Positions 1 to 5,546 are shown, counted from the stretch's first letter. The stretch: 8,315 bases of DNA from Collinsella sp. AM17-1 (GCF_003470665.1 NZ_QRJZ01000033.1:1-8315), one strand, 5' to 3'. Notes: generated from the sequence alone by a model not told the origin. Translations and numbers: made by a program.

Positions 1-47
1 GCGGCCCGCGCTGCATGAGCATGCCCTTCTGGCGCGAGGACCTCTAA
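1..47 (+). CDS. arcA: Arginine deiminase, C-terminal end only (partial)
   Basis: Only the last 14 codons and the TAA stop (45-47) are present, reading GPRCMSMPFWREDL from position 3. Arginine deiminases end in this way: the GGPRCMSMP-type motif near the C-terminus carries the cysteine nucleophile that attacks the guanidinium carbon of arginine, here codon 12-14. The enzyme hydrolyses arginine to citrulline and ammonia in the cytoplasm, the first step of the arginine deiminase pathway. The next two genes, an ornithine carbamoyltransferase and an ArcD-type transporter, support the call. The rest of the gene lies upstream of the window, so its length and integrity cannot be judged. The motif match and the context make this confident despite the short stretch. 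Confidence 0.85.
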   Translation, partial: GPRCMSMPFWREDL

Positions 48-60
48 GGTTTTAACGGTT

Positions 61-117
61 CCGGTGCGGTCCCCCTACAACCGCACCGGTTTCGCCCGTC
101 AAACGGGCACCACTTTT
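61..117 (+). terminator. Two tandem hairpins between arcA and arcB
   Basis: The first hairpin has a perfect 10-bp stem (61-70 with 80-89) and a 9-base loop. The second has a 6-bp stem (94-99 with 103-108) and a 3-base loop, followed after a short gap by five T residues (113-117). Neither has a T-run directly at the stem base. They may form a weak or partial terminator or an RNA-processing site that lowers read-through from arcA into the carbamoyltransferase gene. The stems are seen in the sequence; the function is inferred. Confidence 0.45.
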
Positions 118-149
118 TAGTAATTCACTTTTTCGAAAGGAAACGAACC

Positions 150-1145
150 ATGGGTGTTAACCTCTCCGGCCGTAGCTTCCTCAAGCTCCTCGACCTCACC
201 ACCGAGGAGATTGAGTACCTGCTCAAGCTCTCCAAGAACTTCAAGGACATGAAGCGTGCTGGCGTTCCGCACCGCTATCTCGAGGGCAAGAACATCGTCC
301 TGCTCTTCCAGAAGACCTCCACTCGTACCCGCTGCGCCTTCGAGGTCGGCGGCATGGACCTGGGCATGGGCGTTACCTACCTCGATCCCGGTTCGTCCCA
401 GATGGGCAAGAAGGAGTCCATCGAGGACACCGCTCGCGTTCTCGGCCGCATGTATGACGGCATCGAGTTCCGCGGCTTTGCCCAGGACGACGTCGAGGAG
501 CTCGCCGCTAAGTCCGGCGTGCCCGTGTGGAACGGCCTGACCACTGAGTGGCACCCCACCCAGATGCTCGCCGACATCCTGACCGTCCAGGAGAACTTCA
601 ACTACGACATCAAGGGCAAGACCCTCGTCTTCATGGGCGACTGCAAGAACAACGTCGCTCGCTCCCTCATGGTTGTCTGCTCCAAGCTCGGCATGAACTT
701 CGTGGCCTGCGGCCCCGAGGAGTGCATGCCCGCTGACGACGTCATCGAGGCCTGCAAGCCCATCGCCGAGGCCAACGGCTGCACCATCAAGCTGACCACC
801 GACGTCAAGGACGGCGTCACCGGTGCCGACGTTCTCTACACCGACGTTTGGGTCTCCATGGGCGAGCCCGACGAGGTCTGGGCCGAGCGCATCGCTCAGC
901 TCACCCCGTATCGCGTTACCTCCGAGGTCATGGCTATGGCCAACCCGGGTGCCATCTTCCTGCACTGCCTGCCCAGCTTCCACGACACCAACACCACGAT
1001 TGGCGCCGAGAAGTGCGAGCAGTTCGGCATCACCGAGCAGGAGGTCACCGACGAGGTCTTCGAGAGCCCCGCTTCCAAGGTCTTCGACGAGGCCGAGAAC
1101 CGCATGCACACCATCAAGGCTGTCATGTACGCTACGCTCAAGTAA
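150..1145 (+). CDS. arcB: Ornithine carbamoyltransferase (catabolic type by context)
   Basis: This 331-residue protein is full length for the family. The carbamoyl-phosphate site STRTR lies at residues 57-61 with HPTQ at 135-138, and the ornithine-binding DVWVSMGE segment (232-239) and HCLP (272-275, catalytic cysteine) follow in the usual order. The enzyme works as a trimer in the cytoplasm, interconverting citrulline plus phosphate with ornithine plus carbamoyl phosphate. The arcA end just upstream and the antiporter downstream suggest it runs in the catabolic direction, as ArcB. The same family is named ArgF when biosynthetic, and sequence alone does not separate the two. The ATG at 150 is preceded by GAAAGGAAA (135-143) at good spacing. 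Codon use is strongly biased to C-ending codons and AAG for lysine, as expected of a highly expressed gene. Confidence 0.93.
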   Translation: MGVNLSGRSFLKLLDLTTEEIEYLLKLSKNFKDMKRAGVPHRYLEGKNIVLLFQKTSTRTRCAFEVGGMDLGMGVTYLDPGSSQMGKKESIEDTARVLGRMYDGIEFRGFAQDDVEELAAKSGVPVWNGLTTEWHPTQMLADILTVQENFNYDIKGKTLVFMGDCKNNVARSLMVVCSKLGMNFVACGPEECMPADDVIEACKPIAEANGCTIKLTTDVKDGVTGADVLYTDVWVSMGEPDEVWAERIAQLTPYRVTSEVMAMANPGAIFLHCLPSFHDTNTTIGAEKCEQFGITEQEVTDEVFESPASKVFDEAENRMHTIKAVMYATLK

Positions 1146-1161
1146 GAGCATCTAGCATCTC

Positions 1162-1197
1162 GCTCGGGGTGCATTGCTGCGCACCCCGAGCACTTTT
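1162..1197 (+). terminator. Rho-independent terminator after arcB
   Basis: A perfect 11-bp GC-rich stem (1162-1172 with 1181-1191) with an 8-base loop is followed by ACTTTT. It begins 17 bases after the arcB stop codon. It should end most arcB transcripts, so the transporter downstream probably has its own promoter or receives limited read-through. Confidence 0.85.
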
Positions 1198-1208
1198 GTC
1201 TGGTAAAA

Positions 1209-1259
1209 ATCTCGCACCGAACGACATGCACGGCACGGAAGAGCCGCTTCGGGCGAGAT
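1209..1259 (+). promoter_or_regulatory. Structured leader upstream of the transporter gene
   Basis: An imperfect nested stem lies between the arcB terminator and the transporter start. Its outer arm has 7 bp (1209-1215 with 1253-1259), the middle arm 5 bp (1217-1221 with 1248-1252, one bulged A), and the inner arm 4 bp (1231-1234 with 1243-1246). It ends 16 bases before the Shine-Dalgarno site. As RNA it could affect initiation or stability; as DNA the outer palindrome could be an operator. I recognise no known riboswitch and no clear ArgR box. Confidence 0.4.
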
Positions 1260-1275
1260 CAGTAAATGATTTATG

Positions 1276-1283
1276 AAGGGGGG
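1276..1283 (+). promoter_or_regulatory. Ribosome binding site that decides the transporter start
   Basis: AAGGGGGG sits 9 bases before the ATG at 1293. It lies inside the reading frame opened by the earlier in-frame ATG at 1266, which has no comparable site upstream. The ATG at 1284 is only one base from the purine run. The start at 1293 is therefore preferred. Confidence 0.75.
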
Positions 1284-1292
1284 ATGAGAACT

Positions 1293-2771
1293 ATGACTGA
1301 GACCGCTAAGAAAAAGCGCGGTATGCCTTCATCGTTCACCATTCTTCTTGCTCTGCTGGCAATCGTCGCGGTTGTTACCGTTATCGTCTCCGGTACGTCC
1401 GGTGGCGCGGTTACCGCTGCCCGCTTGAGCGATTTCTGCACCGCCCCGGTCAAGGGCTTCGCTGACGCTCTGCCCGTCTGCCTCTTCGTTATGATCCTCG
1501 GCGGCTTCCTCGGCATGATGACCGAGACCGGCGCCCTGGACAACGGCATTGCCGTTCTGGTGCAGAAGCTTAAGGGCAATGAGATCATGCTCATTCCCGT
1601 GCTGATGCTCATCTTCTCCCTCGGTGGTACCACCTATGGTATGTGCGAGGAGACCGTTCCCTTCTACGCCCTGCTCGCCGCTACCATGATGGCTGCTGGC
1701 TTCGACCCCATGGTCGGCGCTGCAACCGTCCTGCTCGGCGCTGGCTGCGGCTGCCTCGGCTCCACGGTTAACCCGTTTGCCGTCGGCGCTGCCGTCGACG
1801 CTCTGACCGGCGTTGGCATTGAGGTCAACCAGTCCATCATCATCGGCCTCGGTGCCGTCCTGTGGATTGTTACCACCGCCATGTCCATCTTCTTCGTCAT
1901 GAGCTATGCCAAGAAGGTCAAGGCTGACAAGGGTTCCACCATCCTTTCGATGCAGGAGCTCAAGGACGCCGAAGAGGCTCACGGCAAGGCTGCTTCCGAG
2001 GTTCACAAGGAGGTCAAGCTCACCGGTCGTCAGAAGGGTGTTCTGATCGCCTTTGCCTTCACCTTCGTCGTCATGATCGTCGGCTTCATCCCGCTGGCCG
2101 ACCTTAACGAGGGCGTCGCCAACTTCTTCGATGCTGGCGCTATCTATGACGCCGACGGTAACGCCATCGTTCAGGGCTGGTCTGCCCTGATCACCGGCCT
2201 GCCCATTGGTCAGTGGTACTTCGACGAGGCTTCCACCTGGTTCTTCCTCATGGCTGTCCTGATCGGTATTATCGGCGGCCTGTCCGAGAAGCAGATCGTC
2301 AACACCTTCATCACCGGCGCTGCCGACATGATGTCCGTTGTCCTCGTCATCGCCCTCGCCCGTGGTATCTCCGTCCTCATGGCTAGCACCGGCCTCGACG
2401 TCTACGTCCTCGACGCTGCCGCCAATGCTCTGGCTGGCCTGTCCGGCGTGATCTTCGCTCCCATGAGCTTCCTGGTCTACTTCGGCCTGTCCTTCCTGAT
2501 CCCCTCGACCTCCGGTATGGCTACTGTCTCCATGCCCATCATGGGACCGCTGGCTGTTAAGCTCGGCTTCTCGCCCGAGGTCATGGTCATGATCTTCTCC
2601 GCCGCCATCGGCGTCGTGAACCTGTTCACCCCGACCTCCGGCGCCATCATGGGCGGTCTTGCCCTGGCCAAGATCGAGTGGACGACCTGGCTCAAGTTTG
2701 CTCTTAAGCTCATCGTCGCTCTCTCCGTCGTCTGCGCCATCATCCTGACCGTCGCTTGCGTGATGCTCTAA
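1293..2771 (+). CDS. YfcC/ArcD-type transporter, likely arginine-ornithine antiporter
   Basis: This 492-residue membrane protein belongs to the YfcC/DcuC-like family (C4-dicarboxylate anaerobic carrier fold), which includes ArcD-type arginine/ornithine exchangers. After a basic N-terminus (KKKRG, 6-10) come about 11-12 hydrophobic segments, roughly at 14-33, 60-77, 97-115, 122-136, 141-156, 182-206, 248-268, 315-331, 346-362, 382-405, 427-446 and 466-490. Family signatures are visible: GMCEET (116-121), GSTVNPFA (156-163), PSTSGMA (404-410) and TPTSG (446-450). A charged cytoplasmic-looking loop lies at about 207-247. Its place after arcA and arcB makes arginine/ornithine exchange the likeliest role, which would feed the pathway without net energy cost. 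Other members move other amino acids, dipeptides or dicarboxylates, so the substrate is inferred. Codon bias matches arcB. Confidence 0.85.
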   Translation: MTETAKKKRGMPSSFTILLALLAIVAVVTVIVSGTSGGAVTAARLSDFCTAPVKGFADALPVCLFVMILGGFLGMMTETGALDNGIAVLVQKLKGNEIMLIPVLMLIFSLGGTTYGMCEETVPFYALLAATMMAAGFDPMVGAATVLLGAGCGCLGSTVNPFAVGAAVDALTGVGIEVNQSIIIGLGAVLWIVTTAMSIFFVMSYAKKVKADKGSTILSMQELKDAEEAHGKAASEVHKEVKLTGRQKGVLIAFAFTFVVMIVGFIPLADLNEGVANFFDAGAIYDADGNAIVQGWSALITGLPIGQWYFDEASTWFFLMAVLIGIIGGLSEKQIVNTFITGAADMMSVVLVIALARGISVLMASTGLDVYVLDAAANALAGLSGVIFAPMSFLVYFGLSFLIPSTSGMATVSMPIMGPLAVKLGFSPEVMVMIFSAAIGVVNLFTPTSGAIMGGLALAKIEWTTWLKFALKLIVALSVVCAIILTVACVML

Positions 2772-2869
2772 GTACCCCTTGGGTACCCCACGGAAACCAT
2801 GACGATCCTATAACGGATCACCTGGTCATCGTCTGTCCGGTGGGGTAACCCCACCGGTAGACTCCTACC
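2772..2869 (+). ncRNA. Mutually exclusive hairpins after the transporter gene (candidate structured RNA)
   Basis: The stretch starts immediately after the stop codon and can fold in competing ways. A small stem pairs 2772-2777 with 2781-2786. A long stem pairs 2784-2794 with 2836-2847 (one bulge) and encloses an inner arm (2799-2808 with 2815-2829). A perfect 9-bp hairpin with a TAA loop (2837-2845 with 2849-2857) uses the same 3' strand as the long stem. A 5-bp hairpin (2856-2860 with 2865-2869) overlaps that in turn. It may be a transcript 3' end, a read-through control element or a small RNA. I recognise no known RNA family, and only the pairing itself is seen. Confidence 0.35.
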
Positions 2870-2873
2870 TTTG

Positions 2874-2909
2874 GCCCCCTCCCGTTCCGTGCGCGGGAGG
2901 GGGCGCTCT
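2874..2909 (+). terminator. Strong GC hairpin, probable terminator of the transporter transcript
   Basis: A perfect 11-bp stem made almost only of G-C pairs (2874-2884 with 2894-2904) encloses a 9-base loop. The bases after it (GCTCTTGTGT) are only modestly T-rich, so intrinsic termination may be incomplete. It lies about 100 bases after the transporter stop. Confidence 0.6.
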
Positions 2910-2912
2910 TGT

Positions 2913-2940
2913 GTTCCGGCGTTTTACCAAACGCCGGAAC
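2913..2940 (+). terminator. Second perfect hairpin after the transporter
   Basis: A 12-bp perfect stem (2913-2924 with 2929-2940) with a TACC loop lies 8 bases after the preceding GC hairpin. The stem carries T residues at its loop end, but no T-tract follows. It may back up termination or protect the transcript end. The structure is clear and the role is inferred. Confidence 0.45.
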
Positions 2941-2989
2941 CACTCGACGCTGCAAGCCCGCCAGAGCGGCAATCTGACGTTCAATCGTC

Positions 2990-3014
2990 GGGCATGGCCA
3001 AAAGGCCTATGCCC
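2990..3014 (+). repeat. Short hairpin overlapping the transporter-like trace
   Basis: Arms 2990-2995 and 3009-3014 (6 bp) plus 2996-2999 with 3004-3007 (4 bp) close an AAAA loop, with one bulged T at 3008. It adds to the run of palindromes in this gap. No T-tract follows, so it does not look like a standard terminator. Confidence 0.35.
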
Positions 3015-3050
3015 TCCTCTTTCACGTCACCTTGCTCGCTCTGGTGGGCT
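2994..3050 (+). pseudogene. Possible remnant of a second YfcC/ArcD-type transporter N-terminus
   Basis: From the ATG at 2994 the frame reads MAKRPMPSSFT, closely matching the start of the transporter upstream (KKKRGMPSSFT). The next residues match only after a frame change near 3027: the shifted frame reads TLLALV, against ILLALL in the intact protein. The shifted frame then hits a TGA at 3055-3057. The codons differ from those of the intact gene (for example TCC TCT against TCA TCG), so this is not a recent copy. No Shine-Dalgarno site precedes it and no later transporter motifs are found. I read it as a decayed paralogue fragment. The match is short and could be chance, so confidence is low to moderate. 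Confidence 0.35.
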
Positions 3051-3130
3051 TTCGCTGACTTATGCTCAACCTGCGGCGCTGCTATTGTTGGCGCAGGGGG
3101 CGGCTTGCTCGCTCTGGTGTCTGTTCGCTG
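3031..3130 (+). repeat. Imperfect 27-base direct repeat
   Basis: The 16 bases CTTGCTCGCTCTGGTG occur at 3031-3046 and again at 3104-3119. Four mismatched bases follow each copy, then TTCGCTG at 3051-3057 and 3124-3130. The two units keep a constant 73-base offset. They lie in the non-coding gap and suggest an old local duplication, possibly part of the decay of the transporter-like fragment. Confidence 0.55.
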
Positions 3131-3159
3131 TCCGTTCTCTGCCCGCGACGTTTCTGCTG

Positions 3160-3192
3160 TTGGTGCAAAGGGGTCAGGTTACTTTGCGCCAA
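3160..3192 (+). repeat. Hairpin with 11-bp arms, REP-like in appearance
   Basis: Arms 3160-3170 (TTGGTGCAAAG) and 3182-3192 pair over 11 bases with one G-U wobble around an 11-base loop containing GGGGTCAGGTTA. It lies 6 bases before the much longer inverted repeat at 3199-3267. Compact palindromes like this are often dispersed REP-type elements, but copy number cannot be judged from one window. Confidence 0.4.
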
Positions 3193-3198
3193 AAGGGG

Positions 3199-3267
3199 AA
3201 GTTGCGGTGGAATAGTTCCCGTTTGGCCGTCTTGAGGGGTTAAACAGGAGCTATTTCACCGCAACTT
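3199..3267 (+). repeat. Long inverted repeat, about 25 bp of pairing
   Basis: The arms 3199-3219 and 3247-3267 pair over 21 positions, with 19 Watson-Crick pairs and two G-U wobbles. After one C-A mismatch, four further pairs (3221-3224 with 3242-3245) leave a 17-base loop. No T-tract or coding sequence is associated with it, and I see no target-site duplication at its edges. It may be a dispersed palindromic element, a MITE-like remnant or a structured RNA just upstream of the DUF1846 promoter. Confidence 0.6.
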
Positions 3268-3329
3268 ATCGATGGCGTGTTTGGTTGGTGCCTGTTGATG
3301 GCCTGGGCATCGGGGAGGGCAGGCTCCGT

Positions 3330-3335
3330 TATAAT
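3330..3335 (+). promoter_or_regulatory. Perfect -10 box (TATAAT) upstream of the DUF1846 gene
   Basis: TATAAT lies 41 bases before the ATG at 3377, giving a short leader of about 35 bases that ends in the Shine-Dalgarno GGGAG (3366-3370). No good -35 hexamer sits at 16-18 bases upstream; that position reads roughly GCATCG. The promoter may therefore be weak or depend on an activator. Confidence 0.6.
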
Positions 3336-3376
3336 CGCGTAGGAACTTAATTTACGAAACGGGACGGGAGCCATAC

Positions 3377-4858
3377 ATGCGCCAGGGTTTCGACAACGCG
3401 AAGTATATCGAGCTGCAGGCTGCTCACATTAAGGAGCGCATCTCGCAGTTTGGCGGCAAGCTGTATTTGGAGTTTGGCGGCAAGCTGTTCGATGACTATC
3501 ATGCCAGCCGCGTGCTACCGGGTTTTGAGCCGGACAGCAAGTTCCGCATGCTCAAAAGCATCGCCGACGATGTCGAGGTTATCATCGCGATCAACGCGAA
3601 CCACATCGAGAAAAACAAGGCTCGTGGTGACCTTGGCATTACCTATGACGAGGATGTGCTGCGCCTGGTTGACCTGTTCCGCGGCAACGGCTTTGCTGTC
3701 GCGGCCGTGGTCATCACCCAGTACGCTGGACAGCCCGCTGCCGATGTGTTCCGCAACCGCCTGAACGCGCTCGGTATTCCCGCCAAGCTGCACTATCCCA
3801 TCGAGGGGTATCCGCACGATGTCGATCTGATTGTGTCCGACGACGGCTATGGCAAGAACGAGTTTGTCGAGACCACCCGACCGCTCGTTGTCGTGACGGC
3901 GCCCGGCCCTGGCTCGGGCAAGCTCGCTACTTGCCTGTCTCAGCTCTATCACGAGCACAAGCATGGCACGGCCGCCGGCTATGCCAAATTCGAGACCTTC
4001 CCGGTTTGGAATCTGCCCCTTACGCATCCGGTCAATATTGCCTACGAGGCCGCCACGGCCGACCTCGACGATGCCAATATCATCGACTCCTTCCACTTGG
4101 AGGCCTACAACAAGACCACGGTCAACTACAACCGCGACGTCGAGGCCTTCCCGGTGGTCCGTGCTCTGATGGAAAAGATCCTGGGCAAGAGCCCCTACCA
4201 GAGCCCCACGGACATGGGCGTCAATATGGTCGGCTTTGCCATCACCGATGACGATGCCTGCCGCGACGCTTCCAAGATGGAGATCGTTCGCCGCTACTTT
4301 ACCGCGGTCGAAAATGTGCGCCGTACCGGCGTGGGCGATGAGCAAGTCGACCGTCTCAAGATTATTATGAAGAAAGCCGGCATCGATAAGAACTACTCAC
4401 CGGCACGCTCGGCGGCCCTCACCAGGGAACAGCTGACGGGTGGTCCCGTGGGTGCCATGGTCATGCCCGATGGCTCCGTGGTGACCGGTAAGACCTCCAC
4501 GCGCCTGGGCGCCGCAAGTTCGCTCATTATGAACGCCCTCAAGCATGTCTCGGGCGTCGACCTTGAGCTCGAGGTCATTAGCGATGAGGCGATCGAGCCC
4601 ATCAGCAAGCTCAAGACGCATTTCCTGGGTAGCAAAAACCCGCGCCTCCACACCGACGAGACGCTTATGGCGCTGTCGATCACCTCGGCCACGAGTGAGA
4701 CGGCCGCTCGCGTCCTTTCGGGCCTGGAGCAGTTGCGCGGTTGCGATGCCTTCTTTAGCGTGATCATCTCGCCGACGGACGAGACGGTACTGCGCAAACT
4801 GGGTATCAACGTGTGCTGCGAGCCCAAGTTCGAGCGCCGCGGTTTCTTCCATCGCTAA
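3377..4858 (+). CDS. DUF1846 family protein
   Basis: This 493-residue soluble protein is full length for DUF1846 (about 490-500 residues), a family common in Firmicutes and Actinobacteria with no firmly established function. I recognise it by its overall sequence: an N-terminus with LEFGGKLFDDYHASRVLPGF (31-50), the GPGSGK turn in TAPGPGSGKLAT (174-185) resembling a nucleotide-binding loop, the YNRDVEAFPV segment (251-260), TDMGVNMVGFAI (278-289), a second glycine-rich stretch GKTSTRLGAASS (371-382) and a CEPKF-containing C-terminus. No signal peptide or membrane segment is seen, so it is probably cytoplasmic. The ATG is supported by GGGAG at 6 bases' spacing. It sits alone between its own promoter and a terminator, so the neighbours do not suggest a role. 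Its codon use is less biased than that of the arc genes. Confidence 0.88.
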   Translation: MRQGFDNAKYIELQAAHIKERISQFGGKLYLEFGGKLFDDYHASRVLPGFEPDSKFRMLKSIADDVEVIIAINANHIEKNKARGDLGITYDEDVLRLVDLFRGNGFAVAAVVITQYAGQPAADVFRNRLNALGIPAKLHYPIEGYPHDVDLIVSDDGYGKNEFVETTRPLVVVTAPGPGSGKLATCLSQLYHEHKHGTAAGYAKFETFPVWNLPLTHPVNIAYEAATADLDDANIIDSFHLEAYNKTTVNYNRDVEAFPVVRALMEKILGKSPYQSPTDMGVNMVGFAITDDDACRDASKMEIVRRYFTAVENVRRTGVGDEQVDRLKIIMKKAGIDKNYSPARSAALTREQLTGGPVGAMVMPDGSVVTGKTSTRLGAASSLIMNALKHVSGVDLELEVISDEAIEPISKLKTHFLGSKNPRLHTDETLMALSITSATSETAARVLSGLEQLRGCDAFFSVIISPTDETVLRKLGINVCCEPKFERRGFFHR

Positions 4859-4892
4859 GTTTGAAGCACCGCGGTAATTGCATTGCAGTTTG

Positions 4893-4925
4893 GCCGTATC
4901 GGGTTAGCGCCCGGTACGGCTTTTT
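4893..4925 (+). terminator. Rho-independent terminator after the DUF1846 gene
   Basis: An 11-bp stem (4893-4903 with 4910-4920, one G-U pair) with a 6-base loop is followed directly by TTTTT (4921-4925). It is a textbook intrinsic terminator and isolates the DUF1846 gene from the regulator downstream. Confidence 0.92.
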
Positions 4926-4989
4926 GATCAATAAAGTGCCTATTTCGGCGAAAAATAGCCGTTTACCTGCCTAGAAACAATTTGAGCGG

Positions 4990-4997
4990 TATACAAT
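4990..4997 (+). promoter_or_regulatory. Candidate -10 region for the winged-helix gene
   Basis: TATACAAT gives a plausible -10 box (TACAAT at 4992-4997) about 120 bases before the start codon. No -35 box is found at ideal spacing. It is the best promoter-like element between the preceding terminator and the gene. Confidence 0.4.
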
Positions 4998-5030
4998 AAC
5001 CGTAACTGTTTCATCCTTAGCGGGATGCCG

Positions 5031-5056
5031 CATGATGGATATTACCTGCCATCGTG
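5031..5056 (+). promoter_or_regulatory. Leader hairpin upstream of the winged-helix gene
   Basis: An 8-bp stem (CATGATGG at 5031-5038 with CCATCGTG at 5049-5056, one G-T wobble) encloses a 10-base loop within the presumed 5' leader. It could be an operator for autoregulation or an RNA hairpin. The symmetry is seen and the role is unknown. Confidence 0.35.
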
Positions 5057-5102
5057 AGGTGTGTCGGTCGCGCACGGCGCGTTAGATGCTCGTGCTCGGT
5101 TT

Positions 5103-5109
5103 GAGGAGG
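5103..5109 (+). promoter_or_regulatory. Ribosome binding site that decides the winged-helix start
   Basis: GAGGAGG lies 5 bases before the ATG at 5115. An in-frame GTG at 5061 would add 18 residues, but the strong site falls inside that extension, so 5115 is the better start. Confidence 0.8.
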
Positions 5110-5114
5110 CTGCT

Positions 5115-5453
5115 ATGGCGGGCAAGGGTCGTGCGAGTGTCAACGATATGAAGCGTGTCGAGGTGCTGGTGTTGATGGAGATCGACCAGCAAACCGAAGA
5201 CAATGGCGGGCCGTATGGTTTCTCGCGCAAAACGCTTGCCGAGCGCGTGGGGGTTTCGCCGTATCGTGCCCGCGCCGCAATCGATCGCTTGGATTCCGAA
5301 GGTATGATTGATGTCGTCTCGCGTTATAGCGACGACGGCGGTCAGCTTGCAAATGGCATTTGCCTCACCGAACGTGGTGAGTGGTATCTTGAGGGCGTCC
5401 GTACCGGCATGCTCGTTCAAGAAATGCTTGAGGACGAGGTTGCTGATCGATAG
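5115..5453 (+). CDS. Small winged helix-turn-helix DNA-binding protein
   Basis: This is a 112-residue protein I cannot place in a named family. A first helix at about 11-25 is followed by a helix-turn-helix-like segment at about 37-64 (FSRKTLAERVGVSPYRARAAI then DRLDSEGMI), matching the usual layout in which a recognition helix is followed by a short helix ending in EGMI. A likely wing lies at about 65-85 and a C-terminal helix at 86-108 that could mediate dimerisation. The architecture resembles MarR/PadR/GntR-type winged helices without their ligand domains. The gene has its own promoter-like region and terminator, and lies directly before pyrG. It may regulate itself or pyrG, but that is only inferred from position. 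It is probably a transcription factor acting on DNA in the cytoplasm. Confidence 0.75.
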   Translation: MAGKGRASVNDMKRVEVLVLMEIDQQTEDNGGPYGFSRKTLAERVGVSPYRARAAIDRLDSEGMIDVVSRYSDDGGQLANGICLTERGEWYLEGVRTGMLVQEMLEDEVADR

Positions 5454-5477
5454 CAGCATGTAACCCTTGCCATAGTG

Positions 5478-5510
5478 ACGCCGCCTGGGAAACCGGGCGG
5501 CGTTTTGTTT
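5478..5510 (+). terminator. Rho-independent terminator after the winged-helix gene
   Basis: An 11-bp stem (5478-5488 with 5493-5503, one G-U pair) closes a GAAA tetraloop and is followed by TTTGTTT. It is a stable intrinsic terminator that separates the regulator transcript from pyrG. Confidence 0.92.
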
Positions 5511-5546
5511 CAAGATTGAGAAATGCAATCGCACGCGAGAAAAATT

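Noticed and set aside
117..1151. 344-residue open frame on the minus strand across arcB
   Set aside because: It mirrors the strongly supported arcB on the plus strand. Its low-complexity, L/G/V/E-rich translation is typical of antisense shadows in GC-rich genes.
1266..1292. Earlier ATG start for the transporter
   Set aside because: The best ribosome binding site lies after it, and the added residues (MIYEGGMRT) do not resemble a transporter N-terminus.
2772..2857. tRNA or known riboswitch after the transporter
   Set aside because: The folds lack a cloverleaf, T-arm sequence or any riboswitch consensus I recognise, and no downstream gene is close enough to control.
2871..3243. Two overlapping plus-strand frames (2871-3215 and 2911-3243) as genes
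   Set aside because: They run through hairpins and repeats, lack ribosome binding sites and show no domain. Only the short MPSSFT stretch is meaningful, and it needs a frameshift.
5069..5081. Palindrome CGCGC-ACG-GCGCG as an operator for the winged-helix gene
   Set aside because: It is made only of alternating G and C in a GC-rich stretch, so it is likely by chance, and it does not resemble the palindrome before pyrG.
5061..5114. GTG start that would extend the winged-helix protein by 18 residues
   Set aside because: No ribosome binding site precedes it, while a strong GAGGAGG supports the ATG at 5115.
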